In this document: piece after piece, positions 46,631 through 55,229 of the stretch
Layout of the letters: each line of letters opens with the position of its first letter
Numbering within the stretch: the stretch's first letter is position 1
Assembly: GCF_006874645.1 (NCBI RefSeq)
Contig: NZ_CP030082.1
Coordinates: forward strand, 3,968,001 to 4,032,000
Source: Bdellovibrio sp. ZAP7
GTDB taxonomy: Bacteria; Bdellovibrionota; Bdellovibrionia; Bdellovibrionales; Bdellovibrionaceae
Direction: 5' to 3'
DNA: 64,000 nucleotides
The notes under the pieces: generated by a model
The model's database searches: none
What the model saw: the letters and a program-made list of their open reading frames with translations, nothing else
What the model was told of the DNA's origin: nothing
Program-made: the position numbers and the translations under genes

Positions 46631-47642
46631 ATCCAACTCCGAAAATTCTGAACAGACAATTCAGATCACCGCTCTGCCCGAGATGGTTGGCTTGCGTCTA
46701 GATAAAGCTCTGACTTTGTTACCGGAAGTAGAGACTCGTTCGCGTGCTTCGCACCTGATTGAAAACTCCCTGGTGAAAGTAAATGGCAAGGTGGCCAAGG
46801 CCTCCTTGGCTTTGAAGGCAACAGATCAGCTGGAAATAACTCTGCCAGCACCGGTTCCAACAGAACTTCAGTCCTACGATTTAAAGTTAGATGTTTTATT
46901 TGAAGATTCAGATGTAATCGTGATCAACAAGCCAGCGGGATTGGTGGTCCATCCAGCTGCAGGCCATGCACACGATACTTTAGTGAATGCGTTGATCTCG
47001 CACACGGATGATCTTTCCATGAAATTTGGAGAAGAGCGACCTGGTATCGTTCACCGTCTGGATAAAGAAACCAGTGGAATCATCGTCGTTGCTAAAAACG
47101 ATAAAGCCCACGAGTCTTTAACTTCGCAATTCAAAGAGCGCAGCACTCATCGCATTTACTATGCGGTGACCATTGGGACCGCTCGCAATTTAAGCGGAAC
47201 TATCAAAAGCTTTTTGGCTCGTCATCCTGTTGATCGTAAAAAATATGCCTCAGTCGTGGGCGATGATCGTCGTCCTTTGCAAGATCAAGAGGATCCACCA
47301 ATGGTTGGGAAGTGGGCCGTTACTCACTACGAAACTGTGAATCGTAAAAGCGGTCTTAGCTATATGAAGCTTAAGCTAGAAACCGGACGGACTCATCAGA
47401 TTCGCGTTCACCTTTCTGAAAATGGTTTGCCGATTGCGGGTGACACACTTTACGGAGCTGATCGAAAAATCAAATCCGTTGAACAACGCCAAATCCAAGA
47501 AGACCTTCGCGCCCTTCCAAGATTCTTGCTCCACGCGGCTGAGCTGGGCTTCACTCACCCACGCACTCAAGAGCGCATGTTCTTTAAACAAGATTGGCCG
47601 GAAGATATTCTTTCACTGATTAAAAAATGGGGTTTGGTATGA
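46620..47642 (+). CDS. rluD: 23S rRNA pseudouridine synthase (RluD family)
   Basis: A 340-aa enzyme. An S4 RNA-binding domain (about residues 22-80) is followed by the synthase domain with the catalytic Asp in GIVHRLDKETSGIIVVAK near residue 147. The RluA/RluD-family words INKPAGLVVHPAAGH and ETGRTHQIRVHL are present. The only usable start is TTG at 46620, inside the end of the preceding gene; the next ATG at 46683 would remove the start of the S4 domain. The target position in rRNA is inferred from closest family resemblance. Confidence 0.9.
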   Translation: MENKSNSENSEQTIQITALPEMVGLRLDKALTLLPEVETRSRASHLIENSLVKVNGKVAKASLALKATDQLEITLPAPVPTELQSYDLKLDVLFEDSDVIVINKPAGLVVHPAAGHAHDTLVNALISHTDDLSMKFGEERPGIVHRLDKETSGIIVVAKNDKAHESLTSQFKERSTHRIYYAVTIGTARNLSGTIKSFLARHPVDRKKYASVVGDDRRPLQDQEDPPMVGKWAVTHYETVNRKSGLSYMKLKLETGRTHQIRVHLSENGLPIAGDTLYGADRKIKSVEQRQIQEDLRALPRFLLHAAELGFTHPRTQERMFFKQDWPEDILSLIKKWGLV

Positions 47643-48337
47643 ATATAGAAAGAACTCCTTTGGGATATGAGATTAAAAACTCTCATGTAACTTACTTTTT
47701 CGGTGGCAAAGAGTCACAAATTCAAAATCTGAAAGCTGCTTATCCTCACTTTGATTTCGTTCGCGTTAAGCAAACTCACAGCGATATCGTGGTGGAATCG
47801 AAAGATGCGTCGCTTGATTACCAAGTGAACGCCGACGGACATATTTCCTCGGCTCGCTATCTAGCTTTGTGCGTGGTCACGGCTGACTGCGTTCCTGCTT
47901 TGTTCTATCACGCTAAAAGCGGCACCATTGCTGGTGTTCACGCCGGCTGGCGCGGAGTTGCGAACCGTATTTTAATCAATACGATTCGCGATATGGTTAA
48001 ACGCGGAATTCCTCCTCAGGAAATTGAAGTTGCCATCGGTCCCCACATTCAAAAAGACAGCTTTGAAGTGGGTCATGATGTGCGCGATCAGATCCTGGCT
48101 AGTCTTCTAGAAACGTCTCGCGAGGAAAAAGAGATGTTTTACACAGACCTATCCACAGAGAAGAGTCTGGTGGATATTAATTTGATCGTGAAAGCTCAAT
48201 TGGAATCCCAGGGAATTTCCTTAGAGAATGTCTCAACCTTGCACATCGATACTGTGAAAGATCAATTCTTTCACTCCCACCGTCGCGATAAGGAACAAGC
48301 CGGTCGTCAGATCAGCTTTGTCGTAAGAACGCCATGA
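47639..48337 (+). CDS. pgeF: Laccase-domain protein PgeF (YfiH family)
   Basis: A 232-aa member of the multicopper-oxidase-like YfiH/PgeF family, which in E. coli removes wrongly incorporated L-Ser from peptidoglycan precursors. The conserved metal-site words are KQTHSDIV, TADCVPALFYH and GVHAGWRGVANRI. The start ATG overlaps the rluD stop; a further in-frame ATG lies at 47627. Its 3' end overlaps the next gene by 4 bases (ATGA). Confidence 0.9.
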   Translation: MNIERTPLGYEIKNSHVTYFFGGKESQIQNLKAAYPHFDFVRVKQTHSDIVVESKDASLDYQVNADGHISSARYLALCVVTADCVPALFYHAKSGTIAGVHAGWRGVANRILINTIRDMVKRGIPPQEIEVAIGPHIQKDSFEVGHDVRDQILASLLETSREEKEMFYTDLSTEKSLVDINLIVKAQLESQGISLENVSTLHIDTVKDQFFHSHRRDKEQAGRQISFVVRTP

Positions 48338-48915
48338 GTATCATTCCTCAAGATTTCTATTTTGAGGATACAACGTCAGTGGCAAAATCCCTGCTGGGAA
48401 AAACTCTGCACATAAAAACCACTGGCCAAGAGCAACTGGCACGCATTGTTGAAGTGGAAGCATATCTGGGCATCCAAGATCCTGCCTGTCATACTTTCGG
48501 CGGTCGTCAAACTCCCCGCGTGAAATCAATGTATCTGTCCGGGGGCCATAGTTACGTCTATATGATCTATGGAATGTATAATTGTCTGAATATTGTGACT
48601 CGAACTGAAGAGCACCCCGAAGCTATTTTGATTCGTGCCGTGGAACCGCTTCCATTGAGTGCGACGTTTAATAAATCGATGCTGGTGTCGAATGGTCCTG
48701 GAAAATTATGCCGTCATTATGAAATCACTAAAGAACACGATGGAGTCGCTTTATGGAGGAAAAACTCCCCACTTTATCTTTCGGATGATGGGCTCAATAT
48801 TCCAAAAAGTCAGATTGTTTCTAAACCACGGATCGGCGTAGATTATGCAGGCGAAGCCGCTGAATGGCCATTACGCTTTTATATCGCCAATAGTAAATTC
48901 GTTTCCAAGAAATAA
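48334..48915 (+). CDS. 3-methyladenine DNA glycosylase (AAG/MPG family)
   Basis: A 193-aa monofunctional glycosylase that removes alkylated purines. The family pattern EVEAYLGIQDPACHTFGG, SYVYMIYGMYNCLNIVT (with Tyr that intercalates), and SNGPGKLCRHYEI are present. Length is normal for bacterial MPG-type enzymes. It is probably the last gene of the long housekeeping run, with dps transcribed separately. Confidence 0.9.
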   Translation: MSIIPQDFYFEDTTSVAKSLLGKTLHIKTTGQEQLARIVEVEAYLGIQDPACHTFGGRQTPRVKSMYLSGGHSYVYMIYGMYNCLNIVTRTEEHPEAILIRAVEPLPLSATFNKSMLVSNGPGKLCRHYEITKEHDGVALWRKNSPLYLSDDGLNIPKSQIVSKPRIGVDYAGEAAEWPLRFYIANSKFVSKK

Positions 48916-48998
48916 TATTTCCGGTCGAGTCGCATTTCATTTTCATTTCAAACATTGATCTATTTGGTCTAAGATAAGTGGCGCTATAGGAGGCCACG

Positions 48999-49475
48999 AT
49001 GAAAATCAATATTGGTATTAACGACAAAGACAGAAAAGAAATCGCAAAAGGTCTTTCGACTCTTTTGGCCGACACTTACACTCTTTATCTTCAAACTCAC
49101 AACTTTCATTGGAATGTCGAAGGACCCATGTTCCAAACTTTGCATTTGATGTTTGAAACTCAATATAATGAATTGGCGTTGGCCGTTGATTTGATCGCAG
49201 AACGTATTCGTGCATTGGGACACTACGCTCCAGGTACGTATGCTGAGTTCTCTAAACTTTCTTCTATCAAAGAAGTTCCAGGAGAAAAATTGAGCGCGAC
49301 AAAAATGATCGAGACGCTTGTTCTTGGTCAGGAAACTGTTGCTCGCACTGCTCGTGGCCTGTTCGCTGTTGTTGAAAAAGCAAGTGACGAACCAACAGCA
49401 GATCTTTTGACTCAAAGACTTCAAGTTCACGAGAAAACAGCTTGGATGTTAAGAAGCTTGCTTGAAAAGAAGTAA
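48999..49475 (+). CDS. dps: Dps-family ferritin-like protein
   Basis: A 158-aa Dps protein that forms 12-mers, stores iron and shields DNA from peroxide. The inter-subunit ferroxidase residues are visible in [18 protein letters not shown] and [19 protein letters not shown]. It has a short N-terminal tail. A GGAGG site precedes the ATG, and a strong terminator follows at 49485-49517. Confidence 0.93.
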   Translation: MKINIGINDKDRKEIAKGLSTLLADTYTLYLQTHNFHWNVEGPMFQTLHLMFETQYNELALAVDLIAERIRALGHYAPGTYAEFSKLSSIKEVPGEKLSATKMIETLVLGQETVARTARGLFAVVEKASDEPTADLLTQRLQVHEKTAWMLRSLLEKK

Positions 49476-49484
49476 GCCTTAAAA

Positions 49485-49517
49485 AAAGGGTCTCGAAAGA
49501 GGCCCTTTTTTCGTTTT
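49485..49517 (+). terminator. Rho-independent terminator of dps
   Basis: A 9-bp stem AAGGGTCTC / GAGGCCCTT (one G-U pair, GAAA loop) is followed by TTTTCGTTTTT. Confidence 0.85.
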
Positions 49518-49521
49518 TGGG

Positions 49522-49551
49522 CAAAAAAAATCCCGCTTTGTGAGCGGGATA
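49522..49551 (-). terminator. Terminator of tRNA-Phe
   Basis: Read on the minus strand: ATCCCGCT and AGCGGGAT form an 8-bp stem with a 5-base loop, followed by eight T. It ends the tRNA transcript 15 bases after the CCA. Confidence 0.85.
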
Positions 49552-49565
49552 TAAATCTTAAAAAA

Positions 49566-49641
<76 letters not shown>

Positions 49642-49679
49642 ATTCGGAAATCTCTAGACTGTCGTTAAGAGAGACATTG

Positions 49680-49708
49680 GTTTAACTTTTGCCCCCCTTG
49701 CCTGTCAA
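49680..49708 (-). promoter_or_regulatory. Promoter of tRNA-Phe
   Basis: On the minus strand a perfect TTGACA (49703-49708) is followed after 17 bases by TTAAAC (49680-49685). Transcription would begin about 30 bases before the tRNA 5' end. The -35 box lies immediately after the stop of the upstream gene. Confidence 0.55.
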
Positions 49709-49711
49709 CAA

Positions 49712-50875
49712 TTAGACTTTGTCGAATGCAGATTTTAGGTCTGAAAGCAGGTCAGTAAGGTCTTCAATACCCACAGACAGTCTGATTAGCGTGTCGTCGA
49801 TACCTAGAGCCTTGCGGTTTTCAGCTGGCACGGAGGCATGCGTCATAATCGCTGGGTGTTCGATCAAGCTCTCTACACCACCCAAACTCTCTGCCAAAGC
49901 AAAGATTTCTACGCTTTCCAAGAACTTACGGGCCGCTTCGATTCCACCTTTGATATAGAAAGTGATCATGCCGCCATATCCATGCATTTGCTCTTTCGCC
50001 AAGGCATGCTGCGGATGACTTTCCAAACCTGGGTAAATCACTTTTTCAACTTTCGAATGACCTTCCAAGAAACGTGCGATCGCCATCGCGTTTTCCTGGT
50101 GAGCCTTCATACGCAAAGGTAAAGTTTTCAAACTTCTTAAGCACATGAATGAATCAAATGGTCCTTGGATCGGTCCCATCGAGTTACTTAAGAAAGCCAT
50201 GCGCTCAGCGATGTCTTCACGCGAAGTCACTGCCACACCGCCAACCACGTCACTGTGACCACCGATATATTTAGTCGCCGAGTGCACTACGATATCCGCA
50301 CCCAATTCCAATGGACGCTGGAAGTAAGGACTCATGAACGTGTTATCAACGGCTACGATGATGCCTTTCGCTTTCGCGATCGCGCAGATTTTTTTGATGT
50401 CGACCAACTTCAATGTCGGATTTGTCGGAGTTTCCAACCACACCATTTTCGTATTTGGCTTGATCGCCTTTTCGAAGTTTTCAACTTTCGTCAAATCAAT
50501 GAAAGAAAACTCCATACCATCGTGTCTTAGAACTTTATCAAACAAGCGAAAAGTGCCGCCGTACATATCGTCCATCGCGATAACATGATCACCACCTTTA
50601 ATAAGGTGCAAAATCACAGTCGTTGCGGCGCAACCTGAGGCAAATGCGAAGCCATATTTACCGCTTTCAAGACTTGCCATGCAATTTTCATAAGCGCGAC
50701 GAGTTGGATTGTGAGTACGAGAATACTCCCAACCTTTATGAACGCCCGGAGAAGATTGTACATAAGTCGAGGTCATGTAAACCGGAGTCATGATCGCTCC
50801 AGTTGTAGGATCTGGAGCTTGTCCAGCATGAATCGCACGAGTCGCAAAACCAAGTTTAGAATCTGTTGTTTTCAT
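49712..50875 (-). CDS. Cystathionine gamma-synthase/lyase (PLP enzyme)
   Basis: A 387-aa Cys/Met-metabolism PLP enzyme. It shows YSRTHNPTRRAYE, the DDMYGG loop and the PLP Lys at 202 (VVHSATKYIGGHSDVVGG). Sequence alone does not separate gamma-synthase (MetB) from gamma-lyase (MccB). The upstream neighbour is a cystathionine beta-synthase, which makes a lyase finishing Met-to-Cys transsulfuration the better guess. The genes are 11 bases apart. Confidence 0.88.
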   Translation of the reverse strand: MKTTDSKLGFATRAIHAGQAPDPTTGAIMTPVYMTSTYVQSSPGVHKGWEYSRTHNPTRRAYENCMASLESGKYGFAFASGCAATTVILHLIKGGDHVIAMDDMYGGTFRLFDKVLRHDGMEFSFIDLTKVENFEKAIKPNTKMVWLETPTNPTLKLVDIKKICAIAKAKGIIVAVDNTFMSPYFQRPLELGADIVVHSATKYIGGHSDVVGGVAVTSREDIAERMAFLSNSMGPIQGPFDSFMCLRSLKTLPLRMKAHQENAMAIARFLEGHSKVEKVIYPGLESHPQHALAKEQMHGYGGMITFYIKGGIEAARKFLESVEIFALAESLGGVESLIEHPAIMTHASVPAENRKALGIDDTLIRLSVGIEDLTDLLSDLKSAFDKV

Positions 50876-50886
50876 ATCTGCACCTA

Positions 50887-51933
50887 TTATTTAGAAAGAT
50901 TTTTTAGGGCTTCTTCAGCGGAAACAACGCGATTGAAGACATTTTTCGTATCTTCAGCCTTCAAGAAACTGTTTTCCACCATCCATTGATCGTTAAATGC
51001 CTTGCTCAGATATTGGCGGCCGCTATCTGGGAAAATCACGACGATATTTGATGGTTTTTCCAACGTTTCAGCATACTTCATTGCGGCCACCATAGCTGTT
51101 CCACTTGAAGGACCAACCAACAAGCCTTCTTCCGCGACCAAGCGTCTTGTCATCGCGAAAGCCTCGGGATCACTGACTCGAACAAAGCCGTCATAAATAT
51201 CCAAATGAACATTGTCTGGAAGCATGTCTTCGCCAATACCCTCGACCTTGTAAGAACCTGGGGGATCGACAATTTTCTTATGATAGAACAAATCATACAA
51301 AATCGATCCGATAGGATCGGCGCAAATGACTTTTACGGAAGCTTTTTGCTCTTTAAGATATTTAGCGCAACCAGAAAGAGTCCCACCAGTACCCGCACCA
51401 CCCACGATGACATCGACTTTGCCATCCGTTTGTTTCCAAATTTCTGGACCAGTCGTCTTATAGTGACGAGCTGGGTTGTCTTTGTTGTGGTACTGATTCA
51501 CTAAAAAACCACCTGGAACACCGTCTGCGATTTTTTTCGAGACATTGTAGTGGCTCAAAGGATGATCCGGCTCCACCATAGGCGTGATGACCACTTGGGC
51601 GCCATATGCTTTTAAAATGGCTCTCTTTTCTTCAGACATTTTCTCCGGCATCACAAAGATACACTTGTAACCCTTAATCACGGCAGCGAGTGCCAAGCCT
51701 ACGCCCGTATTTCCAGAAGTAGCCTCTACGATCGTACCTCCGGGTTTTAAATCACCGCGTTTTTCGGCTTCTTCAATCATCGCAACAGCGACGCGATCCT
51801 TAATGCTCCCGCCCGGATTGAAATACTCCACTTTCGCGAAGAATTTGTGTTTAGAACCTTTGGCTACATTGTGAAGTTCCACAATCGGTGTGTTACCGAT
51901 GGTTTCCAGGATCGAATTATAGATTTGTGACAT
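50887..51933 (-). CDS. Cystathionine beta-synthase / cysteine synthase-like PLP enzyme
   Basis: A 348-aa fold-type II PLP enzyme. The cofactor Lys45 is in NPGGSIKDRVAVAM, the phosphate/substrate loop in EATSGNTGVGLA near residue 70, and the nucleotide-like PSSGTAMVAAMK near residue 280. The motif VEGIGEDMLPDNV is typical of cystathionine beta-synthase rather than CysK. No C-terminal CBS (AdoMet-binding) domains are present, so allosteric control is probably lacking. It starts 6 bases after the 71-aa gene. Confidence 0.85.
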   Translation of the reverse strand: MSQIYNSILETIGNTPIVELHNVAKGSKHKFFAKVEYFNPGGSIKDRVAVAMIEEAEKRGDLKPGGTIVEATSGNTGVGLALAAVIKGYKCIFVMPEKMSEEKRAILKAYGAQVVITPMVEPDHPLSHYNVSKKIADGVPGGFLVNQYHNKDNPARHYKTTGPEIWKQTDGKVDVIVGGAGTGGTLSGCAKYLKEQKASVKVICADPIGSILYDLFYHKKIVDPPGSYKVEGIGEDMLPDNVHLDIYDGFVRVSDPEAFAMTRRLVAEEGLLVGPSSGTAMVAAMKYAETLEKPSNIVVIFPDSGRQYLSKAFNDQWMVENSFLKAEDTKNVFNRVVSAEEALKNLSK

Positions 51934-51939
51934 GATCGA

Positions 51940-52155
51940 CTAGCTTTCTAAGTCTCTTCTTCTGTTGGGTTGAAGTAAGACTGTGTTCATGGACTGCAAT
52001 ACTGTATTCATTTGAGTCATTGGATCTACGGAATAATCCATTCCCAGCTCTGAAGTCAGCTGTTTCACAAGATTGCCGTTCGGTTGATCTTTCATCAACT
52101 CGCTTACCAGCTTTTCCAGCGTCACAGTTTTCTTTTTAGTTTCAAGCTCTGCCAT
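51940..52155 (-). CDS. 71-aa protein, function unknown
   Basis: A small soluble protein beginning MAELETKKKTVTLEKLVSEL with a C-terminal Gln/Asn/Met-rich helix. I chose the ATG at 52155, which follows GGGGGAA; an ATG at 52185 overlaps the tadC-like stop and has no such site. It lies between TadC-like and the beta-synthase genes with gaps of 26 and 6 bases, so it is probably in the same transcript. No family recognised. Confidence 0.65.
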   Translation of the reverse strand: MAELETKKKTVTLEKLVSELMKDQPNGNLVKQLTSELGMDYSVDPMTQMNTVLQSMNTVLLQPNRRRDLES

Positions 52156-52181
52156 GGATTTCCCCCAACTGGGCCACTCTA

Positions 52182-52619
52182 TCACCCCCCTCCCAAAGAG
52201 TGAAAAAAATTTTGCAGCAAGGGACCAAAAAGAAGCAGCAGGAACGCAGGAAACTGAAATAAAAGCAGTGGAATTAGCAATAAGAAAGGAAGTCTCGCGA
52301 GCTTAGTACTGATCTCTTCCTGGCAGGCCTCAATCAGTTCGTCTTCAAGGCTTACGATTACATTATATATGGCCTCACCGCGCAGACCGCGCTCCAACAG
52401 CTGCAAAACAACCTGCCGATGAGGCGATGAAATCTCTTTAATGAGGCCATGAGTGTCCTTTCCTTGCTGCAGGAGCGCCAACCAACGACTCACCTGTTCC
52501 GGAAATTCTCCCTGATATCGTTTTAAATAATGAAGCACACCCGATTTGGTAGGTTGACCCTTCTCCAAACCGCGTTTCACGCAAAGTAATAACGATAACG
52601 GCGGTGCTACACCTTCCAT
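52182..52619 (-). CDS. TadC-like pilus/secretion membrane protein (short)
   Basis: A 145-aa protein that looks like the C-terminal half of a type II secretion F/TadC protein. It has one cytoplasmic helical domain (residues about 5-105) and a hydrophobic hairpin at the end (LPFLLLIPLLLFQFPAFLLLLFGPLL, read as two segments). Full TadC proteins are about 300 aa, so it is reduced. Its start overlaps the TadB-like gene by 13 bases. No TadA ATPase gene lies in the window. Confidence 0.6.
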   Translation of the reverse strand: MEGVAPPLSLLLCVKRGLEKGQPTKSGVLHYLKRYQGEFPEQVSRWLALLQQGKDTHGLIKEISSPHRQVVLQLLERGLRGEAIYNVIVSLEDELIEACQEEISTKLARLPFLLLIPLLLFQFPAFLLLLFGPLLQNFFHSLGGG

Positions 52620-53386
52620 TTCATCCTCCGACCCACGCTAAAAATAATAAAGAGACCCAAAACGAACATAAAAAGGGAGCCAAGAATTAAAAATCGGTGG
52701 TTCATAAAGCCAAATTGCGCAAATACAAATGCTAAAAGCGCGCCATAAAGGGCGGTGACAATTATCGCCTGCATCTTAATTTGTTGGGTCACTTGTCCGG
52801 ACCTACGTCGAAAATTTTCTTCCACTTTATACTGCCGACGAAGTGCTTTTGCCTGATCAAGAGCGCGTGTTTGCGAGCGATCTATTTCCAAGAGATCTGA
52901 CTGCAAATCCTTTATCACAGCGGATTTCGCGGCGATCTTATTTTCGGAAGTGACGATGGAATTGTAAATTTCGCGCAGCTGATTGCGCTGCCAACCGCTT
53001 TGACTTTCGATTGCCATATGCAAGCTCTGCCGAAATGATTTTCCTGCCTGAATTCCTAAAACCAGGTTATCAAGCACGGGGATCACTGCTCTTGAAAGTC
53101 TTTGGATAAGAAAAATGCGGAAAAAATCAGGAAAAAACTTTAAACTTATTAAAAGAATGCCGAAGAAAAGCCAGAGCGATACTGTTGAGTCAGAAATCGC
53201 GGCGATTAAAACGATCGCAAAGAAGTTCAAGATCATCAAAGATCTCAAACTTCGTTGAGAGATCGCAAATTCCCGCGCGATGTTGGCAAGAGAACGCTGA
53301 ACAAGTGCTTGTCCGATCATCGAAAGCATAAAAAAGGTGATCAAGAGGTGCCTCCACGGATCTTGTTGATCGCAAAAAATATGCAA
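52607..53386 (-). CDS. TadB-like pilus/secretion membrane protein
   Basis: A 259-aa protein of the type II secretion F-domain family. It has two N-terminal membrane segments (residues about 15-75), the F-domain stretch LDNLVLGIQAGKSFRQSLHMAIESQSG, a charged helix, and two C-terminal membrane segments. TadB works with TadC as the inner-membrane platform for Flp pilus assembly. The upstream region carries no further tad genes, only the divergent small Lys/Ala-rich gene. Assignment is based on topology and the F-domain motif. Confidence 0.7.
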   Translation of the reverse strand: MHIFCDQQDPWRHLLITFFMLSMIGQALVQRSLANIAREFAISQRSLRSLMILNFFAIVLIAAISDSTVSLWLFFGILLISLKFFPDFFRIFLIQRLSRAVIPVLDNLVLGIQAGKSFRQSLHMAIESQSGWQRNQLREIYNSIVTSENKIAAKSAVIKDLQSDLLEIDRSQTRALDQAKALRRQYKVEENFRRRSGQVTQQIKMQAIIVTALYGALLAFVFAQFGFMNHRFLILGSLFMFVLGLFIIFSVGRRMKWKV

Positions 53387-53491
53387 GCAATTTTTTTGTT
53401 GACGGCGCAGGTCGATTTGGGAAGACTTAGGTTAAGTAAGGTTTTTTACAAGTAAGTAACAACAACAACGTTTGCATCCTAGGAGGAGCAC

Positions 53492-53611
53492 ATGGCAAAG
53501 AAAGCAGCAAAAAAAGCTACTAAAAAAGCAGCAAAGAAAACTACAAAAAAAGTAGCTAAAAAAGCTACTAAAAAAGTTGCTAAAAAAGCGACTAAAAAAG
53601 CTTCTAAGTAG
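53492..53611 (+). CDS. 39-aa histone-H1-like Lys/Ala repeat protein
   Basis: A very short gene with an excellent AGGAGG-like site (AGGAGGAGCAC) before the ATG. The product is built from repeats of AKKATKK and KKVAKKATKK; nearly half of it is Lys and the rest is mostly Ala and Thr. This is the composition of bacterial H1-like DNA-compacting proteins (Hc1/HctB type). It is followed by a strong terminator, so it is a complete transcription unit. DNA binding is inferred from composition. Confidence 0.75.
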   Translation: MAKKAAKKATKKAAKKTTKKVAKKATKKVAKKATKKASK

Positions 53612-53640
53612 TTAGACGCTGTACTAATTTAGTACATTGA

Positions 53641-53669
53641 ACCCCAGAGGCAACTCTGGGGTTTTTTTA
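53641..53669 (+). terminator. Terminator of the H1-like gene
   Basis: A 9-bp stem ACCCCAGAG / CTCTGGGGT with a GCAA loop is followed by TTTTTT. Confidence 0.88.
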
Positions 53670-53702
53670 TGCCTGAAATCAGCCACCAGAGCGGGTTTCA
53701 AA

Positions 53703-53736
53703 AGAAAAAGGCCCGCATGACTGCGAGCCTTTTTTA
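53703..53736. terminator. Bidirectional terminator
   Basis: AGGCCCGCA / TGCGAGCCT with a TGAC loop (one mismatch). The right side has TTTTTATTT and the left side, on the minus strand, TTTTTCTTT. It closes the leftward Mla operon (last gene ends at 53757) and backs up the terminator of the H1-like gene. Confidence 0.75.
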
Positions 53737-53756
53737 TTTAAATTGGTTTGCAAAAA

Positions 53757-54410
53757 TTAGAAATAATAAAGAGCACCAAATGTACCTGAAGGAATAAGTT
53801 GAGAGCGTTTAACTTCATACATCGCAACCACTTCCGCAAAGCATGAAATGCCGGCAAAATCTCCGGACAATTGATTGTATTGAAGACCCAAGGAAGCATT
53901 CAAAAAGTCGGTTCCGAAGCGGCCCGATTTCTTTTCTTCAGCGGTCAAAACGCGGTCCAGAATCCCCGATTCTTTCCAAGATCCAGAGTTCCCCATCGAA
54001 TTATACCAGCGAGAATATCCCGCCGTGTAATAAGGCGCGATATAATCGCCATCAAAAGCATGCTTCCATGCGAATTGGATCGAGTTATAACCTGGACCGG
54101 TGCCAAATCCGGCAACAACGCCGTTTTCATCTTCAAAATTGAACTCGGTCGCGATTCCAACAAGCCCTAATTGACCACCAACGGACATTCCGACGCCCAC
54201 TTTGCGGGCTTCACGCATATTTAATGTTGAAGCATACGTCATGCCAAGGCGTTCAGCGCGCATGGATTGGCTATAATCCTGCTCGATACTGATCGCCTTG
54301 CTAGATATTGATGAAGAGTCTGCGCTGAGATTGGACGTCGAGATTTCTGCCAGAGAAGTTGATGATGCCAACAAGATTATGGCTGCAACACCTGTGAAAC
54401 GGGAAAACAT
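53757..54410 (-). CDS. Outer-membrane beta-barrel protein, last gene of the Mla operon
   Basis: A 217-aa exported protein. It has a signal peptide (residues 1-21, ending SLA), then a Ser-rich segment of about 30 residues. Amphipathic strands with aromatic ends follow, and the last residues are GALYYF. The terminal Phe and strand pattern fit a small outer-membrane barrel. It starts 24 bases after the MCE-protein gene and precedes the operon terminator. It does not resemble MlaA. I infer that it could be an outer-membrane partner of the lipid transporter, but no motif proves this. Confidence 0.75.
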   Translation of the reverse strand: MFSRFTGVAAIILLASSTSLAEISTSNLSADSSSISSKAISIEQDYSQSMRAERLGMTYASTLNMREARKVGVGMSVGGQLGLVGIATEFNFEDENGVVAGFGTGPGYNSIQFAWKHAFDGDYIAPYYTAGYSRWYNSMGNSGSWKESGILDRVLTAEEKKSGRFGTDFLNASLGLQYNQLSGDFAGISCFAEVVAMYEVKRSQLIPSGTFGALYYF

Positions 54411-54434
54411 AAGGGCCTCCTTTTAGCTCAGGAT

Positions 54435-55211
54435 CTAAAAGATACGGGCTCTGACACCTTCTTCTTGAAGAAACTTTTTGATTGCCGGGGCATCCATAGG
54501 TTCCAAGCGGAAAAGAAGTTTATGAACCAAATCATACGTGTCTTCAGCCTTTTTAGATCGAAGATTCGTCGTAAAATATGCCATGTCATCGCTGATTTTG
54601 ACTGCATTATCAAGCAATCTGGATACTTCGCGGTTTTTTGTCGTTTTATCCAATAATACCAGAGTGCGATTAAAGTTTGTCGTCAAAGCATCCAGCTGTT
54701 TGATCGTATTTGTTACCGATCCTTCATTTTTTTCCAGGATTTCGATAACTTTTCCAGCCAATCCATATCCTTGAGACAGGAGTTGATCGATGCGCGGAGG
54801 ATCTTCACCGCGAACATAGTCCCCATTTGCAAACTCACCGGCCGCTGCATTTCCAGGAGAGATCTCCAAGAACTTTTCCCCGATCACACCTGCAAGATTG
54901 ATATAAAATTTCGAATCTTTACGGACACTCGTCCAGGCTTTTTTATCAATGGTGATTGTCAAACGCAACTTAACCTCTTCACCATCAGCCATTTTATGTT
55001 CAGGATCAAAAGTAATGGATTTAACTTTGCCCACTTTGATACCCATTACACGAACGGGAGAACCTTCTTCAATTCCCCCAGCGAAGTTAAACATCACATT
55101 TAGTTCTTTAGTATTTGAGAATGGAGCAATGAAGCCCATGGCATAAGCAAATGCTGCGACCATGATTAGACTTACTAGAGCTAACAAACCGACCTTGGTT
55201 TCCACTTTCAT
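54435..55211 (-). CDS. mlaD: MCE/MlaD-family lipid-transport protein
   Basis: A 258-aa membrane-anchored substrate-binding protein. A single membrane segment (about residues 7-28) is followed by one MCE domain (about 35-115) with NVMFNFAGGIEEGSPVRVMGIKVGKV, the hallmark of MlaD/Mce proteins. A helical tail of about 100 residues continues to the C-terminus, longer than in E. coli MlaD (183 aa). It is predicted to form a ring that carries phospholipids between the permease and the outer membrane. It is the only MCE gene in this operon. Confidence 0.88.
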   Translation of the reverse strand: MKVETKVGLLALVSLIMVAAFAYAMGFIAPFSNTKELNVMFNFAGGIEEGSPVRVMGIKVGKVKSITFDPEHKMADGEEVKLRLTITIDKKAWTSVRKDSKFYINLAGVIGEKFLEISPGNAAAGEFANGDYVRGEDPPRIDQLLSQGYGLAGKVIEILEKNEGSVTNTIKQLDALTTNFNRTLVLLDKTTKNREVSRLLDNAVKISDDMAYFTTNLRSKKAEDTYDLVHKLLFRLEPMDAPAIKKFLQEEGVRARIF

Positions 55212-55229
55212 AAACGCTCCCGAAAAGGC

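Noticed and set aside
53492-53611. Short tandem repeats that could be mistaken for a CRISPR array
   Set aside because: The repeat is a 3-base-periodic Lys/Ala/Thr coding pattern with a start, stop and ribosome-binding site; there are no unique spacers.
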